NCBI GenBank assembly: GCA_902760865.1
Contig: CACWID010000003.1
Span: 176,526-240,525, forward strand
Reading direction: 5' to 3'
DNA from: an uncultured Bacteroidales bacterium
Lineage (GTDB): Bacteria > Bacteroidota > Bacteroidia > Bacteroidales > Muribaculaceae
Length of the DNA stretch: 64,000 nucleotides
The notes beneath the pieces are model-generated. The model searched no databases. It saw only the letters and a list, made by a program, of their open reading frames with translations, and was not told where the DNA came from. The position numbers and the translations under genes are program-made. Of this stretch, positions 55,501 to 62,218 are shown one piece after another. Each line of letters starts with the position of its first letter. The first letter of the stretch is position 1.

Positions 55501-56833
55501 CTTTGAGTTGGGCGGCACCTCGCTGGTTGTGACCCGCGTCATCATCGAGGCCGACAAGGCTGGCCTGCATGTCGCTTATGGTGACGTATTCGCCAACCCG
55601 ACACCCCGCAAACTCGCACGCCTCATCACGGGTGAGAGCGATGACGAGGGCAATGACGAGATCACCGGATTTGACTACACGGCCATCAACGACCTGCTGC
55701 TGAAGAACACGCTGGATAGCTACCGCAACGGCGAGCGCCAGCAGTTGGGCAATGTGCTGTTGACCGGTGCCACGGGTTACCTGGGCATCCACATCCTGCG
55801 CGAACTCATCGACTCTGACGCCGAGAACATCTACTGCCTCGTGCGTGGCAAAAACCAAGAGGCCGCCGAGGGGCGACTTCGCACCCTCCTGTTCTACTAT
55901 TTCTCTGAAGCCTTCAAAGACCAGTTCGGCAAGCGTCTGCACATCGTTTTGGGCGACGTGACGAGCGATTTCAGCGAAGGTTTACAGGTGGATACCATCT
56001 TCAATTGCGCTGCTATCGTGAAGCACTTCAGCGAGGGCACCGAGATTGAGGACGTGAACATCGGTGGCGCACAACGCTGCGTGGACTACTGCCTGAAGAC
56101 CGGCGCCAAACTCGTGCATGTTTCGACAGCGAGCACGCGCGGTCTGTGGGCTGGCGAAATCCAGAGTGACATCTTCACCGAGCAGCGGTTGTACATGGGC
56201 CAGTTCCTGGGCAACAAGTACATCTACTCCAAGTTCTTGGCCGAGCGCCTGATCTTGGACGCTGTCGCCAACAAGGGACTGAAGGCCAAGATTATGCGTG
56301 TGGGCAACCTGGCAGCACGTTCGACCGACGGTGAGTTCCAGGCCAACTTCCAGACCAACTCATTCATGGGCCGCATCAAGGTGTACAACATGCTGGGCTG
56401 CTGTCCTCACAGCGTGCGCAACGTACAGGTAGAGTTCTCGCCCATCAACGAGGTGGCTCATGCCATCGTGCTGCTGAGTTCTACGCCTAAGGAGTGCACC
56501 GTCTTCCATCCCTACAACATCCACGGCCAGTTCATGGGTGATGTGCTTACAGGGCTGACTTCTGTGGGCGAAGGCGTGAAGTTCGTCGAGCAGGAAGAGT
56601 TTGAGGAGGCAATGAATGCCGCCAAGGACGATCCCACAAAGGCTAGGACGATGTCGAGTCTGCTCGCCTATCAGGACATGGCGCACGGGCAGAAGACCGC
56701 CGACGTCAAGCGTGAGAATAACTACACGACCCAGGTGCTGTACCGACTGGGCTTCGACTGGTCGCCCACCTCGTGGGACTATGTGGAGCGCATGTTGACA
56801 GCCATCGGCACCCTGGGCTTCTTTGACATGTAA
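49562..56833 (+). CDS. Dimodular nonribosomal peptide synthetase with terminal reductase (C-A-PCP-C-A-PCP-R)
   Basis: A 2423-residue cytoplasmic assembly line. Domain 1 is C (about 1-420; HHIIMDG near 127), then A1 (440-930; LYTSGSTGVPKG, NLYGPTE, RIYRTGDIVR, invariant Lys in QKVNKRALP) and PCP1 (about 940-1010; Ser in GLTSISAI). C2 follows (1028-1450; HHLVFDG near 1150), then A2 (1465-1955; IYTSGSTGRPKG, NCYGPTETT, YKSGDYAKW, Lys in NGKTDVKALP) and PCP2 (1960-2035; ELGGTSL). The last domain is a thioester reductase (2060-2423; TGATGYLG, YIYSK). There is no thioesterase. An initiating C domain suggests N-acylation of the first residue. Hand-aligned specificity codes are DAMFSGLVFK (A1) and DAQSVACVAK (A2); neither matches a code I know, so residues are not predicted. 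Reductive release would give a peptide aldehyde or alcohol. Confidence 0.95.
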   Translation: MKLSAPLSTSQYGIYVECVNHQGEPCYNLPFYYVLDRSLDGQRLLDAVKTAFMAHPTLFTRIELGEDGEPVQTIDMANEQWSLSIEDINDLEQEKAHFVQPFNIYGDRLFRFRLLRDKEHYYFMVDYHHIIMDGASFQILMQDIDKAYRGEPIAPEEMTMMDVATDEAAKRKTPAYEEAKQWYAANFDCGDTFTQFVPDLEETEYREGQLLRTLSLDLGRVDEYCKKNGVFKSTLFTTAYAFLLAKFNNEQESLFNTIYNGRTDKRFNRSLGMTVKTLPVYAKFTNETTVLDLLRQGQDQMSGCREHDAYSYADLMADLNLQTNSIFAWHGNVLDVLTIDGKPTEMIRIANNTLEESFYLKAFINDGKIEIEAEYKANEFSSDLVAQILESYEAVLEGFITQEYLRDIDIASADQVATVNSFNPGELDYDDTQNIVSLFRQQAKATPDAIAVVYLDKQFTYAQVDEISDRIAAYIVGKGLGAEDVVSVIIPRCEWMPIASLGALKAGCGYQPLDPTYPKERLNFMMQDASAKLLIADEELRPIVDEYQGEVLLTKDIMGLPAAAAPQVDIKPDQLFIMLYTSGSTGVPKGCQLIHRNLVAFCHWYHQMFELKQGNKVAAYASYGFDANMMDTYPALTCGATVYIVPEELRLDLIALNEYFEQNGITHSFMTTQVCFQFATSVENHTLQYLSTGGEKLASITPPPGIKFFNLYGPTESTVFITYFLVDKKMKEIPIGKAPKNVRLYIVDPQGHRLPVGAAGELWVAGPQVSRGYLNRPEKTAEVFISNPFSTEEKYSRIYRTGDIVRYLPSGDIQFVGRRDGQVKIRGFRIELKEVESIIREFPGIKDATVQAFDDEGGGKFIAAYIVSDEQVDIEALNNFIMDEKPPYMVPAVTMQIDAIPLNQNQKVNKRALPKPEKKAAAVEAVNVPMNVLEEELHQIIADIVNNKEFGVTTILGFAGLTSISAIKLAVQINKRFGVTLDSRNLVKAGTIQSIENEILKTMLAGGIVEAQGPASPAPTQEARTSAPLSYAQTGVYFDCLKNPASTIYNIPYMLSYPEGIEANVLADTVKRVIESHPELSVHFTTEGDTIVQTTDDSVPVEVGITDITDEELAKYKKEFVRPFNLQKAPLYRAEVVKTASGVHLLLDLHHLVFDGGSADLLIRKINAALEGKEVEKETYNYLDFVADQQAAEETDAFKESQRFFAEKLQTCEGASEIPADLPKTDEQGFIGEAVCPVDLEKATAFCRQQEITPAHLFLAATSYVVSRYTNNRDVYLCTVSSGRSNLKIADTVGMFVNTLALGMSIDDVTVSEFLKNASDTFDQTLRHEDYPFARIATDYGFRPAIAYAYQVGVLSQYTVNGKPVDQELLELNVPKFKINIKIETSGVVVEYDDAIYSERVGRGLAESIVAVANRMMEQPQAKLRQLSIVSENQEEELSHLREVETGDIPAEAPFTFFHECIGHFAQTQPDHEALVAIDAKYTYKEMDEVTNRIAAALRKRGVKERDRVALLLPRTSRLILALFGVLKSGAAYIPCDPEYPADRVKLILEDSEARYIITTHDRMADSPADKAIDVEDLIHDDNDGSIVTDITPDDLAYLIYTSGSTGRPKGVMLHHRGICNYLYGHPANVFANGVMTDAKRMLSVTTISFDAALQDIGTAYFNGKTLIVATEEQANNPLDLARLINEQHINMVSGTPSRWMTWLTSEDFCDAISRINIVRAGGEKFSDQLLAQLRSVTKARIFNCYGPTETTVASNNKELTHADIVTVGKPQLNVKEYIVDQDGNELPVGVVGELYIGGRGVAHGYNNLDEMTRERFVDYHGERIYKSGDYAKWLPDGDVVILGRTDHQIKLRGLRIELGEIENVMLKVDGLKKVVILIRKINDKEHLCAYYTADREIKPEDLKAEISKSLTQYMVPTAYLQLKEMPMTPNGKTDVKALPEPELAISSAYVEPANDTERTFCSIFADILQMDKVGATDNFFELGGTSLVVTRVIIEADKAGLHVAYGDVFANPTPRKLARLITGESDDEGNDEITGFDYTAINDLLLKNTLDSYRNGERQQLGNVLLTGATGYLGIHILRELIDSDAENIYCLVRGKNQEAAEGRLRTLLFYYFSEAFKDQFGKRLHIVLGDVTSDFSEGLQVDTIFNCAAIVKHFSEGTEIEDVNIGGAQRCVDYCLKTGAKLVHVSTASTRGLWAGEIQSDIFTEQRLYMGQFLGNKYIYSKFLAERLILDAVANKGLKAKIMRVGNLAARSTDGEFQANFQTNSFMGRIKVYNMLGCCPHSVRNVQVEFSPINEVAHAIVLLSSTPKECTVFHPYNIHGQFMGDVLTGLTSVGEGVKFVEQEEFEEAMNAAKDDPTKARTMSSLLAYQDMAHGQKTADVKRENNYTTQVLYRLGFDWSPTSWDYVERMLTAIGTLGFFDM

Positions 56834-56846
56834 CTAAGATAACGTT

Positions 56847-56890
56847 CTAGATGGTCTAGAAAATCTAGAGAATCTAGACCATCTAGACAA
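56847..56890. repeat. Five CTAG units at exact 9-bp period in the NRPS-MATE spacer
   Basis: CTAG occurs at 56847, 56856, 56865, 56874 and 56883. The stretch ATGGTCTAGA...TCTAGACCAT is also palindromic (56851-56860 and 56873-56882). It occupies most of the 67-bp spacer. Confidence 0.75.
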
Positions 56891-56900
56891 TATTTCAGTA

Positions 56901-58220
56901 ATGGAGAACGATATCAACAAACAGTTTTACCGCTTCTTGTGGGCTTATATCCTGGTGGCACTGTCGGGCTGCCTGGGTACCGTGGTGGACGGCATCATCG
57001 TGGGCAACCTCATCAGTGAGGATGGCGTGAGCGCCATCAACCTGTCCACGCCCATCACCCAGTTCATCTTTACCATGCATCTGCTCATCAATGCGGGTGC
57101 GGGCATGCTGGTGGCCTATGCCTTAGGCCAGAAAAAGATCGATGACGCCAAGCGTTTCTTCACCCGTTCGCTGTCGCTGACGGTAGGCCTGGGACTGCTG
57201 CTGTCGATTGTCGGCGGCCTGATTTTCCCAAGCCAGACGGCACGCATGCTGTGCAGCAACGAGCAGATTTTGCCTCTGGCCGAGGACTATATGCGGGTGC
57301 TGCTCATCGGTTGTCCGGCCTTCATCCTCATGTGGGGGCTCTCGACCATGGTGGGCGTGAACGGTAGCCCGCGGCTGGTATCGCTGGCCGTGATTATCGA
57401 CAACGCGGTGAACCTGTGTCTTGACATCGTATTCATCAAGTGGTTCGGCTGGGGTATTACGGGCTCTTCGGCAGCGACGGTGATCGGCCATCTGGTGGGC
57501 ATCGCCATCCTGCTCACCCACTGGCGCAATCCCGAGAACCGTCGCCTGTCGCCCGTGTTCACCACCGACGGACTGGCGGCATCGTGGAAGCGGATTATCT
57601 CGCAGGGCGCCCCGCTGGCGGTGGCCTCCATCTGCTTGACGCTGTTGTTGTTCAGCGCCAACAAAATCGTCCTCACGACGACCGGCCGCACGGGTATCTT
57701 TGTGTTCGCCCTGTGTATGAACCTGCTGCAGGTCTATAATCTGTTCCTCTCGGGCACGTGCCAGACGCTGCAGTCGTTGGGCGCCATCCAGGTGGGCCAA
57801 GGCAACAACGAGGGTGTCCGTACCGTCATCAAGCGTGGCTTCCGATTCATTACCGTCGCCATGGTCGTTACCTGCCTGCTCGTTTGGATTTACCCGCAGG
57901 GCATCGCACATCTGTTCGGTTGCGACGAGCCCGAGATGTTGAGCCAGAGTGCGCCTGCTCTGCGCGTGTTTGCCTTGAGCTTCATCCCGTTCTGCTACAT
58001 CTATGTGCTGATGATCGTCTATAAGCTCTACAGCCAGCACCGCATGGCACTGTTCATCTCGTTTGCCTTGTCCCTCACGGTCATTCCCGTGTTGTGGGTC
58101 ATGGCCAAGTACATGCCACAGCACATCTGGTACAGCTACCTCGTCGCCTATCTGATTGAGGCCGTCGTCATCTTCGCGCTACACAAGGGACGGCACATCC
58201 AGTTTGAGCTCAAATCATGA
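56901..58220 (+). CDS. MATE-family efflux transporter
   Basis: A 439-residue inner-membrane antiporter with 12 predicted helices. Typical MATE features are VVDGIIVGNLISEDGVSAINLSTPI in the first helices and GVNGSPRLVSLAVIIDNAVNLCLDI mid-protein. It lies 67 bp after the NRPS gene and overlaps the phosphopantetheinyl transferase gene by 4 bp, so it probably exports the NRPS product. A general drug exporter role cannot be excluded. Confidence 0.92.
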   Translation: MENDINKQFYRFLWAYILVALSGCLGTVVDGIIVGNLISEDGVSAINLSTPITQFIFTMHLLINAGAGMLVAYALGQKKIDDAKRFFTRSLSLTVGLGLLLSIVGGLIFPSQTARMLCSNEQILPLAEDYMRVLLIGCPAFILMWGLSTMVGVNGSPRLVSLAVIIDNAVNLCLDIVFIKWFGWGITGSSAATVIGHLVGIAILLTHWRNPENRRLSPVFTTDGLAASWKRIISQGAPLAVASICLTLLLFSANKIVLTTTGRTGIFVFALCMNLLQVYNLFLSGTCQTLQSLGAIQVGQGNNEGVRTVIKRGFRFITVAMVVTCLLVWIYPQGIAHLFGCDEPEMLSQSAPALRVFALSFIPFCYIYVLMIVYKLYSQHRMALFISFALSLTVIPVLWVMAKYMPQHIWYSYLVAYLIEAVVIFALHKGRHIQFELKS

Positions 58221-58855
58221 TTTACCTGTGTCCAGACATCTATAGTTTTGAACTACAAGAGGCGCTGGACAGTGTCAGCCCGGAGCGCCGCGAGAAGGCC
58301 TTGCGCTACCGTCAGGAACGTGACCAGCGTCTGTGCCTCGCGGCCTATCGGCTGCTACAAGACGCATTAAGTTCGGAATATGGCATCAAGGGGGTGAAGC
58401 CCGAGTTCATCTATAATGACAAAGGCAAACCGCTGCTGAAAGATCATCCCGACATTCACTTCAGCCTGAGCCATTGCCACGATGCTGCCGCCCTCGCCAT
58501 CGACGACAGGCCCGTGGGTATCGACATCGAGAATTATGACCAATATAGCGAGGAGGTGGCACGCACGGTCATGAGCGATGAGGAGATGCGCGTCATCCTC
58601 TCCTCTCCCCGTCCAGCGGTGGCATTCACCCGCCTGTGGACAATGAAGGAAAGCCTATTCAAACTCACGGGCGATGACTACGGCGGCGACATCGCCCACA
58701 TGCTGGAGGACACCTCGGCCTATGAATTCTCGACGTTTGACTATCCTGACTATCTGCTCACGACCTGCCAGCACAAGCTAGGCAAGGGAGCAGCCATGGT
58801 CAAGAAAGTCATTGAAGCAATAAAAAATTGCCGATTATGTGATTTTTGGAACTAG
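58217..58855 (+). CDS. 4'-phosphopantetheinyl transferase, Sfp type
   Basis: A 212-residue enzyme that loads the phosphopantetheine arm on the carrier-protein serines. Motifs PLLKDHPDIHFSLSHC, VGIDIE and WTMKESLFKLTG are present with the two acidic Mg ligands. It overlaps the MATE stop (ATGA), which ties it to the NRPS unit. The last nine codons (CRLCDFWN region) are encoded by the first unit of the 32-bp-period repeat, so the natural C-terminus may have been altered by that repeat. Confidence 0.92.
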   Translation: MIYLCPDIYSFELQEALDSVSPERREKALRYRQERDQRLCLAAYRLLQDALSSEYGIKGVKPEFIYNDKGKPLLKDHPDIHFSLSHCHDAAALAIDDRPVGIDIENYDQYSEEVARTVMSDEEMRVILSSPRPAVAFTRLWTMKESLFKLTGDDYGGDIAHMLEDTSAYEFSTFDYPDYLLTTCQHKLGKGAAMVKKVIEAIKNCRLCDFWN

Positions 58856-58911
58856 AAAAGTGCCGATTATGTGATTTTTAAGACCAAAAATTTGCCGATA
58901 ATGTGATTTAA
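58828..58911. promoter_or_regulatory. Three direct repeats at exact 32-bp period upstream of the GH92 gene
   Basis: TTGCCGATTATGTGATTTTT at 58828, GTGCCGATTATGTGATTTTT at 58860 and TTGCCGATAATGTGATTTAA at 58892. The 12-bp linkers differ. A 32-bp period is about three helical turns, so bound proteins would lie on one DNA face. The array covers the end of the PPTase gene and lies 76-160 bp before the GH92 start. An operator is the simplest reading. Confidence 0.6.
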
Positions 58912-58986
58912 AGATAGAATTGGGGGGTATTTTTCTTCTGAATTCTACAATTTATATAAAGCAATAATTTTAATAATCAGCTATAT

Positions 58987-61284
58987 ATGAAAAAGTTAAA
59001 TGCTTATATGAAAGTAGCACTGGTTTTACTTGCTGTCATGTCTTTCGGTATAACAGGTGTCGCAACTCCGATGGAGCCGGTGGACTATGTGAGTACGCTG
59101 GTGGGAACTCAGTCTGATTTCCAGTTATCTACCGGTAATACCTACCCGGCCATCGCGATGCCCTGGGGCATGAACTTTTGGGTGCCGCAGACGGGCAAAA
59201 ACGGCGACGGCTGGCAGTACACTTATGATGCCAACAAGATTCGCGGCTTCAAGCAGACCCACCAGCCCAGCCCGTGGATCAACGACTACGGCCAGTTCTC
59301 GCTGATGCCCACCGTGGGCGAGCCCGTGTTTGACCAGAACGAGCGCGCCAGCTGGTTCTCGCACAAGGCCGAAGTAGCGACACCCTACAATTACCAGGTC
59401 TATCTCGCCGACTATGACGTAACGGCCGAGGTGGCACCCACCGAGCGCGCTGCTATCCTGCGCTTTACCTTCCCAGAGACCGACCAGGCCAACGTCGTGG
59501 TTGATGCCTTTGACAAGGGCTCTGAAATCACTATTCAGCCCGAGCAGCGTCGCATCATCGGCTACTCGACGCGCAACAGCGGCGGCGTGCCCGAGGGTTT
59601 CAAGAATTACTTTGTCATCGAATTTGACAAGCCGTTCACTGTCTATTACACGGTCAATGACAGCATCATCAACGAGGGCGAGACCCACATCACCAGCAGC
59701 CACGCGGGAGCCATCGTGTCGTTCAAGACGCGTCGTGGCGAGCAGGTCAATGCCCGCGTCGCCTCCTCGTTCATCAGCCCGGAGCAGGCACAGCTCAACC
59801 TGCGCGAACTGGGCAACGACGACCTGGAGACCGTCAAGATGAAAGGCCGTCAGCGCTGGAACGACATCTTGAGTCGTATCGCTGTCGAGGACAACAATAT
59901 CGACCACCTGCGCACTTTCTACTCGTGTCTGTACCGCTCGGTGCTCTTCCCCCGCAGTTTCTATGAGATTGACGCCAAGGGGCAGCCTGTCCACTACAGC
60001 CCCTATAACGGCAAGGTGCTGCCGGGACGCATGTTCACCGACACGGGCTTCTGGGACACCTTCCGTGCCCTGATGCCCTTTGTCGACCTGATGTATCCCA
60101 CGATGGGCCAGTGGATGCAGGAGGGCCTGGTGAACACCTGGCTCGAGAGCGGATTCCTGCCCGAGTGGGCAAGCCCGGGCCACCGCAACTGCATGGTGGG
60201 CAACAACAGCGCATCTGTTGTCGCCGACGCCTATCTCAAGGGCCTGCGCGGCTATGACGTCGAGCAGTTGTGGGCAGCCGTAGTGCACGGCACTGGAGCA
60301 GTCCACCCTGAGGTCAAATCCACAGGTCGTCTGGGCTATGAGTATTACAATGACTTGGGCTATGTCCCCTACGATGTCGGCATCAAGGAGAACGTTGCAA
60401 GGACGCTGGAGTACGCCTACGACGACTGGTGCATCTACCGCCTGGGCAAAGCGCTGGGTAAGTCCGAAGAAGAGATCAAGGTTTTTGCCGACCGCGCCAT
60501 GAACTACCGCAAGGTGTTTGACCCGGAGACCAAACTGATGCGTGGCAAGTTCCAAGACGGATCTTTCCAGAAGCCCTTCAGTCCGCTCAAGTGGGGCGAC
60601 GCCTTCACCGAGGGCAACAGCTGGCACTACACCTGGAGCGTGTTCCATGACCCGCAGGGCCTCATCGACTTGATGGGAGGCAAGAACATGTTCTGCCAGA
60701 TGCTTGACTCGGTATTTGCCGTACCTCCCGTGTTTGACGACAGTTACTACGGCTTCACCATCCACGAGATACGCGAGATGCAGATCATGAACATGGGCAA
60801 CTATGCCCACGGCAACCAACCCATCCAGCACATGATCTACCTCTACAATTACGGTGGCCAGCCGTGGAAGGCCCAGTACTGGATCCGCCAGGTGATGGAC
60901 CGCCTCTATACCGCGGCCCCCGACGGCTACTGCGGCGACGAGGACAATGGCCAGACCTCGGCATGGTATGTCTTCTCGGCATTAGGCTTCTACCCCGTGT
61001 GCCCGGGCAGTAACCAGTACGTGCTCGGTACGCCCTATTTCGACAAGATGACACTCAGCTTGGAGAACGGCAAACAGGTGACCATCACCAGCGAGGGCGA
61101 GGGCTGCTACATCCAGCAGATGACCATCAACGGCAAGCCCTACACCCGCAACTACCTTGACCACAGCCAGCTGACCAACGGATGTAACATCCATTACGTC
61201 ATGGGCACGACGCCTAACAAGAAACGCGGCACGGGCAAGCAAGATGTCCCCTACTCCTTCTCCACCGACCTAAAACAACACTAA
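58987..61284 (+). CDS. Exo-alpha-mannosidase, GH92
   Basis: A 765-residue Ca-dependent exo-alpha-mannosidase (commonly alpha-1,2-mannose) for mannan or N-glycan trimming. A signal peptide (to about GVATPM) is followed by the beta-sandwich (STLVGTQSDFQLSTGNTYPAIAMPWGMNFW in shorter pieces: GNTYPAIAMPWGM) and the (alpha/alpha)6 domain. Signature motifs are TDTGFWDTFRALMPF, GNSWHYTWSVFHD and GDEDNGQTSAWYVFSALGFYPVCPG. It is a single gene between the NRPS unit and a convergent Fic gene, and is probably controlled by the repeat array upstream. Confidence 0.95.
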   Translation: MKKLNAYMKVALVLLAVMSFGITGVATPMEPVDYVSTLVGTQSDFQLSTGNTYPAIAMPWGMNFWVPQTGKNGDGWQYTYDANKIRGFKQTHQPSPWINDYGQFSLMPTVGEPVFDQNERASWFSHKAEVATPYNYQVYLADYDVTAEVAPTERAAILRFTFPETDQANVVVDAFDKGSEITIQPEQRRIIGYSTRNSGGVPEGFKNYFVIEFDKPFTVYYTVNDSIINEGETHITSSHAGAIVSFKTRRGEQVNARVASSFISPEQAQLNLRELGNDDLETVKMKGRQRWNDILSRIAVEDNNIDHLRTFYSCLYRSVLFPRSFYEIDAKGQPVHYSPYNGKVLPGRMFTDTGFWDTFRALMPFVDLMYPTMGQWMQEGLVNTWLESGFLPEWASPGHRNCMVGNNSASVVADAYLKGLRGYDVEQLWAAVVHGTGAVHPEVKSTGRLGYEYYNDLGYVPYDVGIKENVARTLEYAYDDWCIYRLGKALGKSEEEIKVFADRAMNYRKVFDPETKLMRGKFQDGSFQKPFSPLKWGDAFTEGNSWHYTWSVFHDPQGLIDLMGGKNMFCQMLDSVFAVPPVFDDSYYGFTIHEIREMQIMNMGNYAHGNQPIQHMIYLYNYGGQPWKAQYWIRQVMDRLYTAAPDGYCGDEDNGQTSAWYVFSALGFYPVCPGSNQYVLGTPYFDKMTLSLENGKQVTITSEGEGCYIQQMTINGKPYTRNYLDHSQLTNGCNIHYVMGTTPNKKRGTGKQDVPYSFSTDLKQH

Positions 61285-61299
61285 ATTATTTAAAAACAA

Positions 61300-61337
61300 G
61301 AAACACAATCTCTCTGAAACCAGAAAGATTGTGTTTC
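61300..61337. terminator. Terminator between convergent GH92 and Fic genes
   Basis: GAAACACAATCT (61300-61311) pairs with AGATTGTGTTTC (61326-61337), 12 bp with a 14-nt loop. It can serve both strands. Confidence 0.7.
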
Positions 61338-61378
61338 CTGTATTTCTATTAGTACTCAGATAATTGCAAAAGACTGAA

Positions 61379-62161
61379 TCAGAAGAATAGCATTGGTTTG
61401 CTTCCGTTTTTCTTCTGATTGAGTTCATCCTGCATCTGCTTGATTGCGGCATTGAAGAAAAAGGCCACCAGGTGTTCGTCTGTCCCCTCGGTGCGTTTAG
61501 CTTTTAAGGCAGCAATATACTGATTACGGTCTTCCTTGCGAATGATGAGTTCGGGCAAACCATGCTGCAAGAGGATGAAGTTGGAAAGCAAGCGACCAGT
61601 GCGGCCGTTGCCGTCACGGAAAGGATGCAGATACTCGTAAAAGCCATGGAAACGCGCCGACAACACCATCGGATGAATATTCCCTTCAGCTATCGCCCTT
61701 GCTGTCGACTCCATGAGATTAGGCACCTGGGCAATGAGTTTGTCATGGTCTCCAAAAACGGTGTCACCAGCTGCCATATCAACCGTGGTAAATTCTCCAG
61801 GCACGGCACCCGGCACTCGATAGGACAAAGTGCCCTCAGTCACAAGGCGGTTGAGGGTTTTCATCAGTTCTACGTCGAACGGATGATCCAAGTGGTTGTG
61901 CATCCACTCATAAGCCTTGAAGTGGTCAGCCATCTCTTGGCACTCCAACAAGGTTTTTCCCACCGGATAATAGCCCAATCCCTGCTCAAAAAGAGCACGC
62001 GTATCATCTACAGAGAACGAGGACCCCTCAATACCGCAACTGTGGCAAGAGAAGAGTATCTCGGAGTGCTTTCTGTACTCCAAGTCTCCCATCGGCGCTG
62101 CTACCTTCTCAAGGTATTGCTTTGCCAAAAGGTCATACTTGCTGATCTCTTGCTCAAACAT
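61379..62161 (-). CDS. Fic-domain protein (AMPylase) with N-terminal inhibitory motif
   Basis: A 260-residue Fic protein, likely transferring AMP to a target hydroxyl. The Fic motif HPFRDGNGRTGR starts at His179. The N-terminal inhibitory motif (S/T)xxxE(G/N) is present as S41-CGI-E45-G46, so it belongs to the class with its own inhibitory helix. ATG 62161 (MFEQEISKY) is preferred over TTG 62170. It is downstream of luxS on the same strand, with a 57-bp gap and a possible own -7 box at 62168-62175. Its target is unknown. Confidence 0.92.
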   Translation of the reverse strand: MFEQEISKYDLLAKQYLEKVAAPMGDLEYRKHSEILFSCHSCGIEGSSFSVDDTRALFEQGLGYYPVGKTLLECQEMADHFKAYEWMHNHLDHPFDVELMKTLNRLVTEGTLSYRVPGAVPGEFTTVDMAAGDTVFGDHDKLIAQVPNLMESTARAIAEGNIHPMVLSARFHGFYEYLHPFRDGNGRTGRLLSNFILLQHGLPELIIRKEDRNQYIAALKAKRTEGTDEHLVAFFFNAAIKQMQDELNQKKNGSKPMLFF

Positions 62162-62167
62162 TGTCCG

Positions 62168-62175
62168 CAAAAATA
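62168..62175 (-). promoter_or_regulatory. Possible -7 box very close to the Fic start codon
   Basis: TATTTTTG on the minus strand, only 6 bp before ATG 62161. If real, the mRNA would be leaderless or nearly so. Confidence 0.3.
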
Positions 62176-62218
62176 TAATTTATTACTTGAATAGTAATAA
62201 CAAAATTCAAAAAAACGG

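Noticed and set aside
55700-56833. Thioesterase or C-terminal condensation release domain on the NRPS
   Set aside because: The segment has the Rossmann motif TGATGYLG and YxxxK of a thioester reductase and no GxSxG.
58828-58911. CRISPR array
   Set aside because: Only three 20-bp units with 12-bp linkers, degenerate third unit, no cas gene and overlap with a coding end.
59125-60831. 568-residue minus-strand ORF opposite GH92
   Set aside because: Shadow frame of a conserved GH92 catalytic domain.
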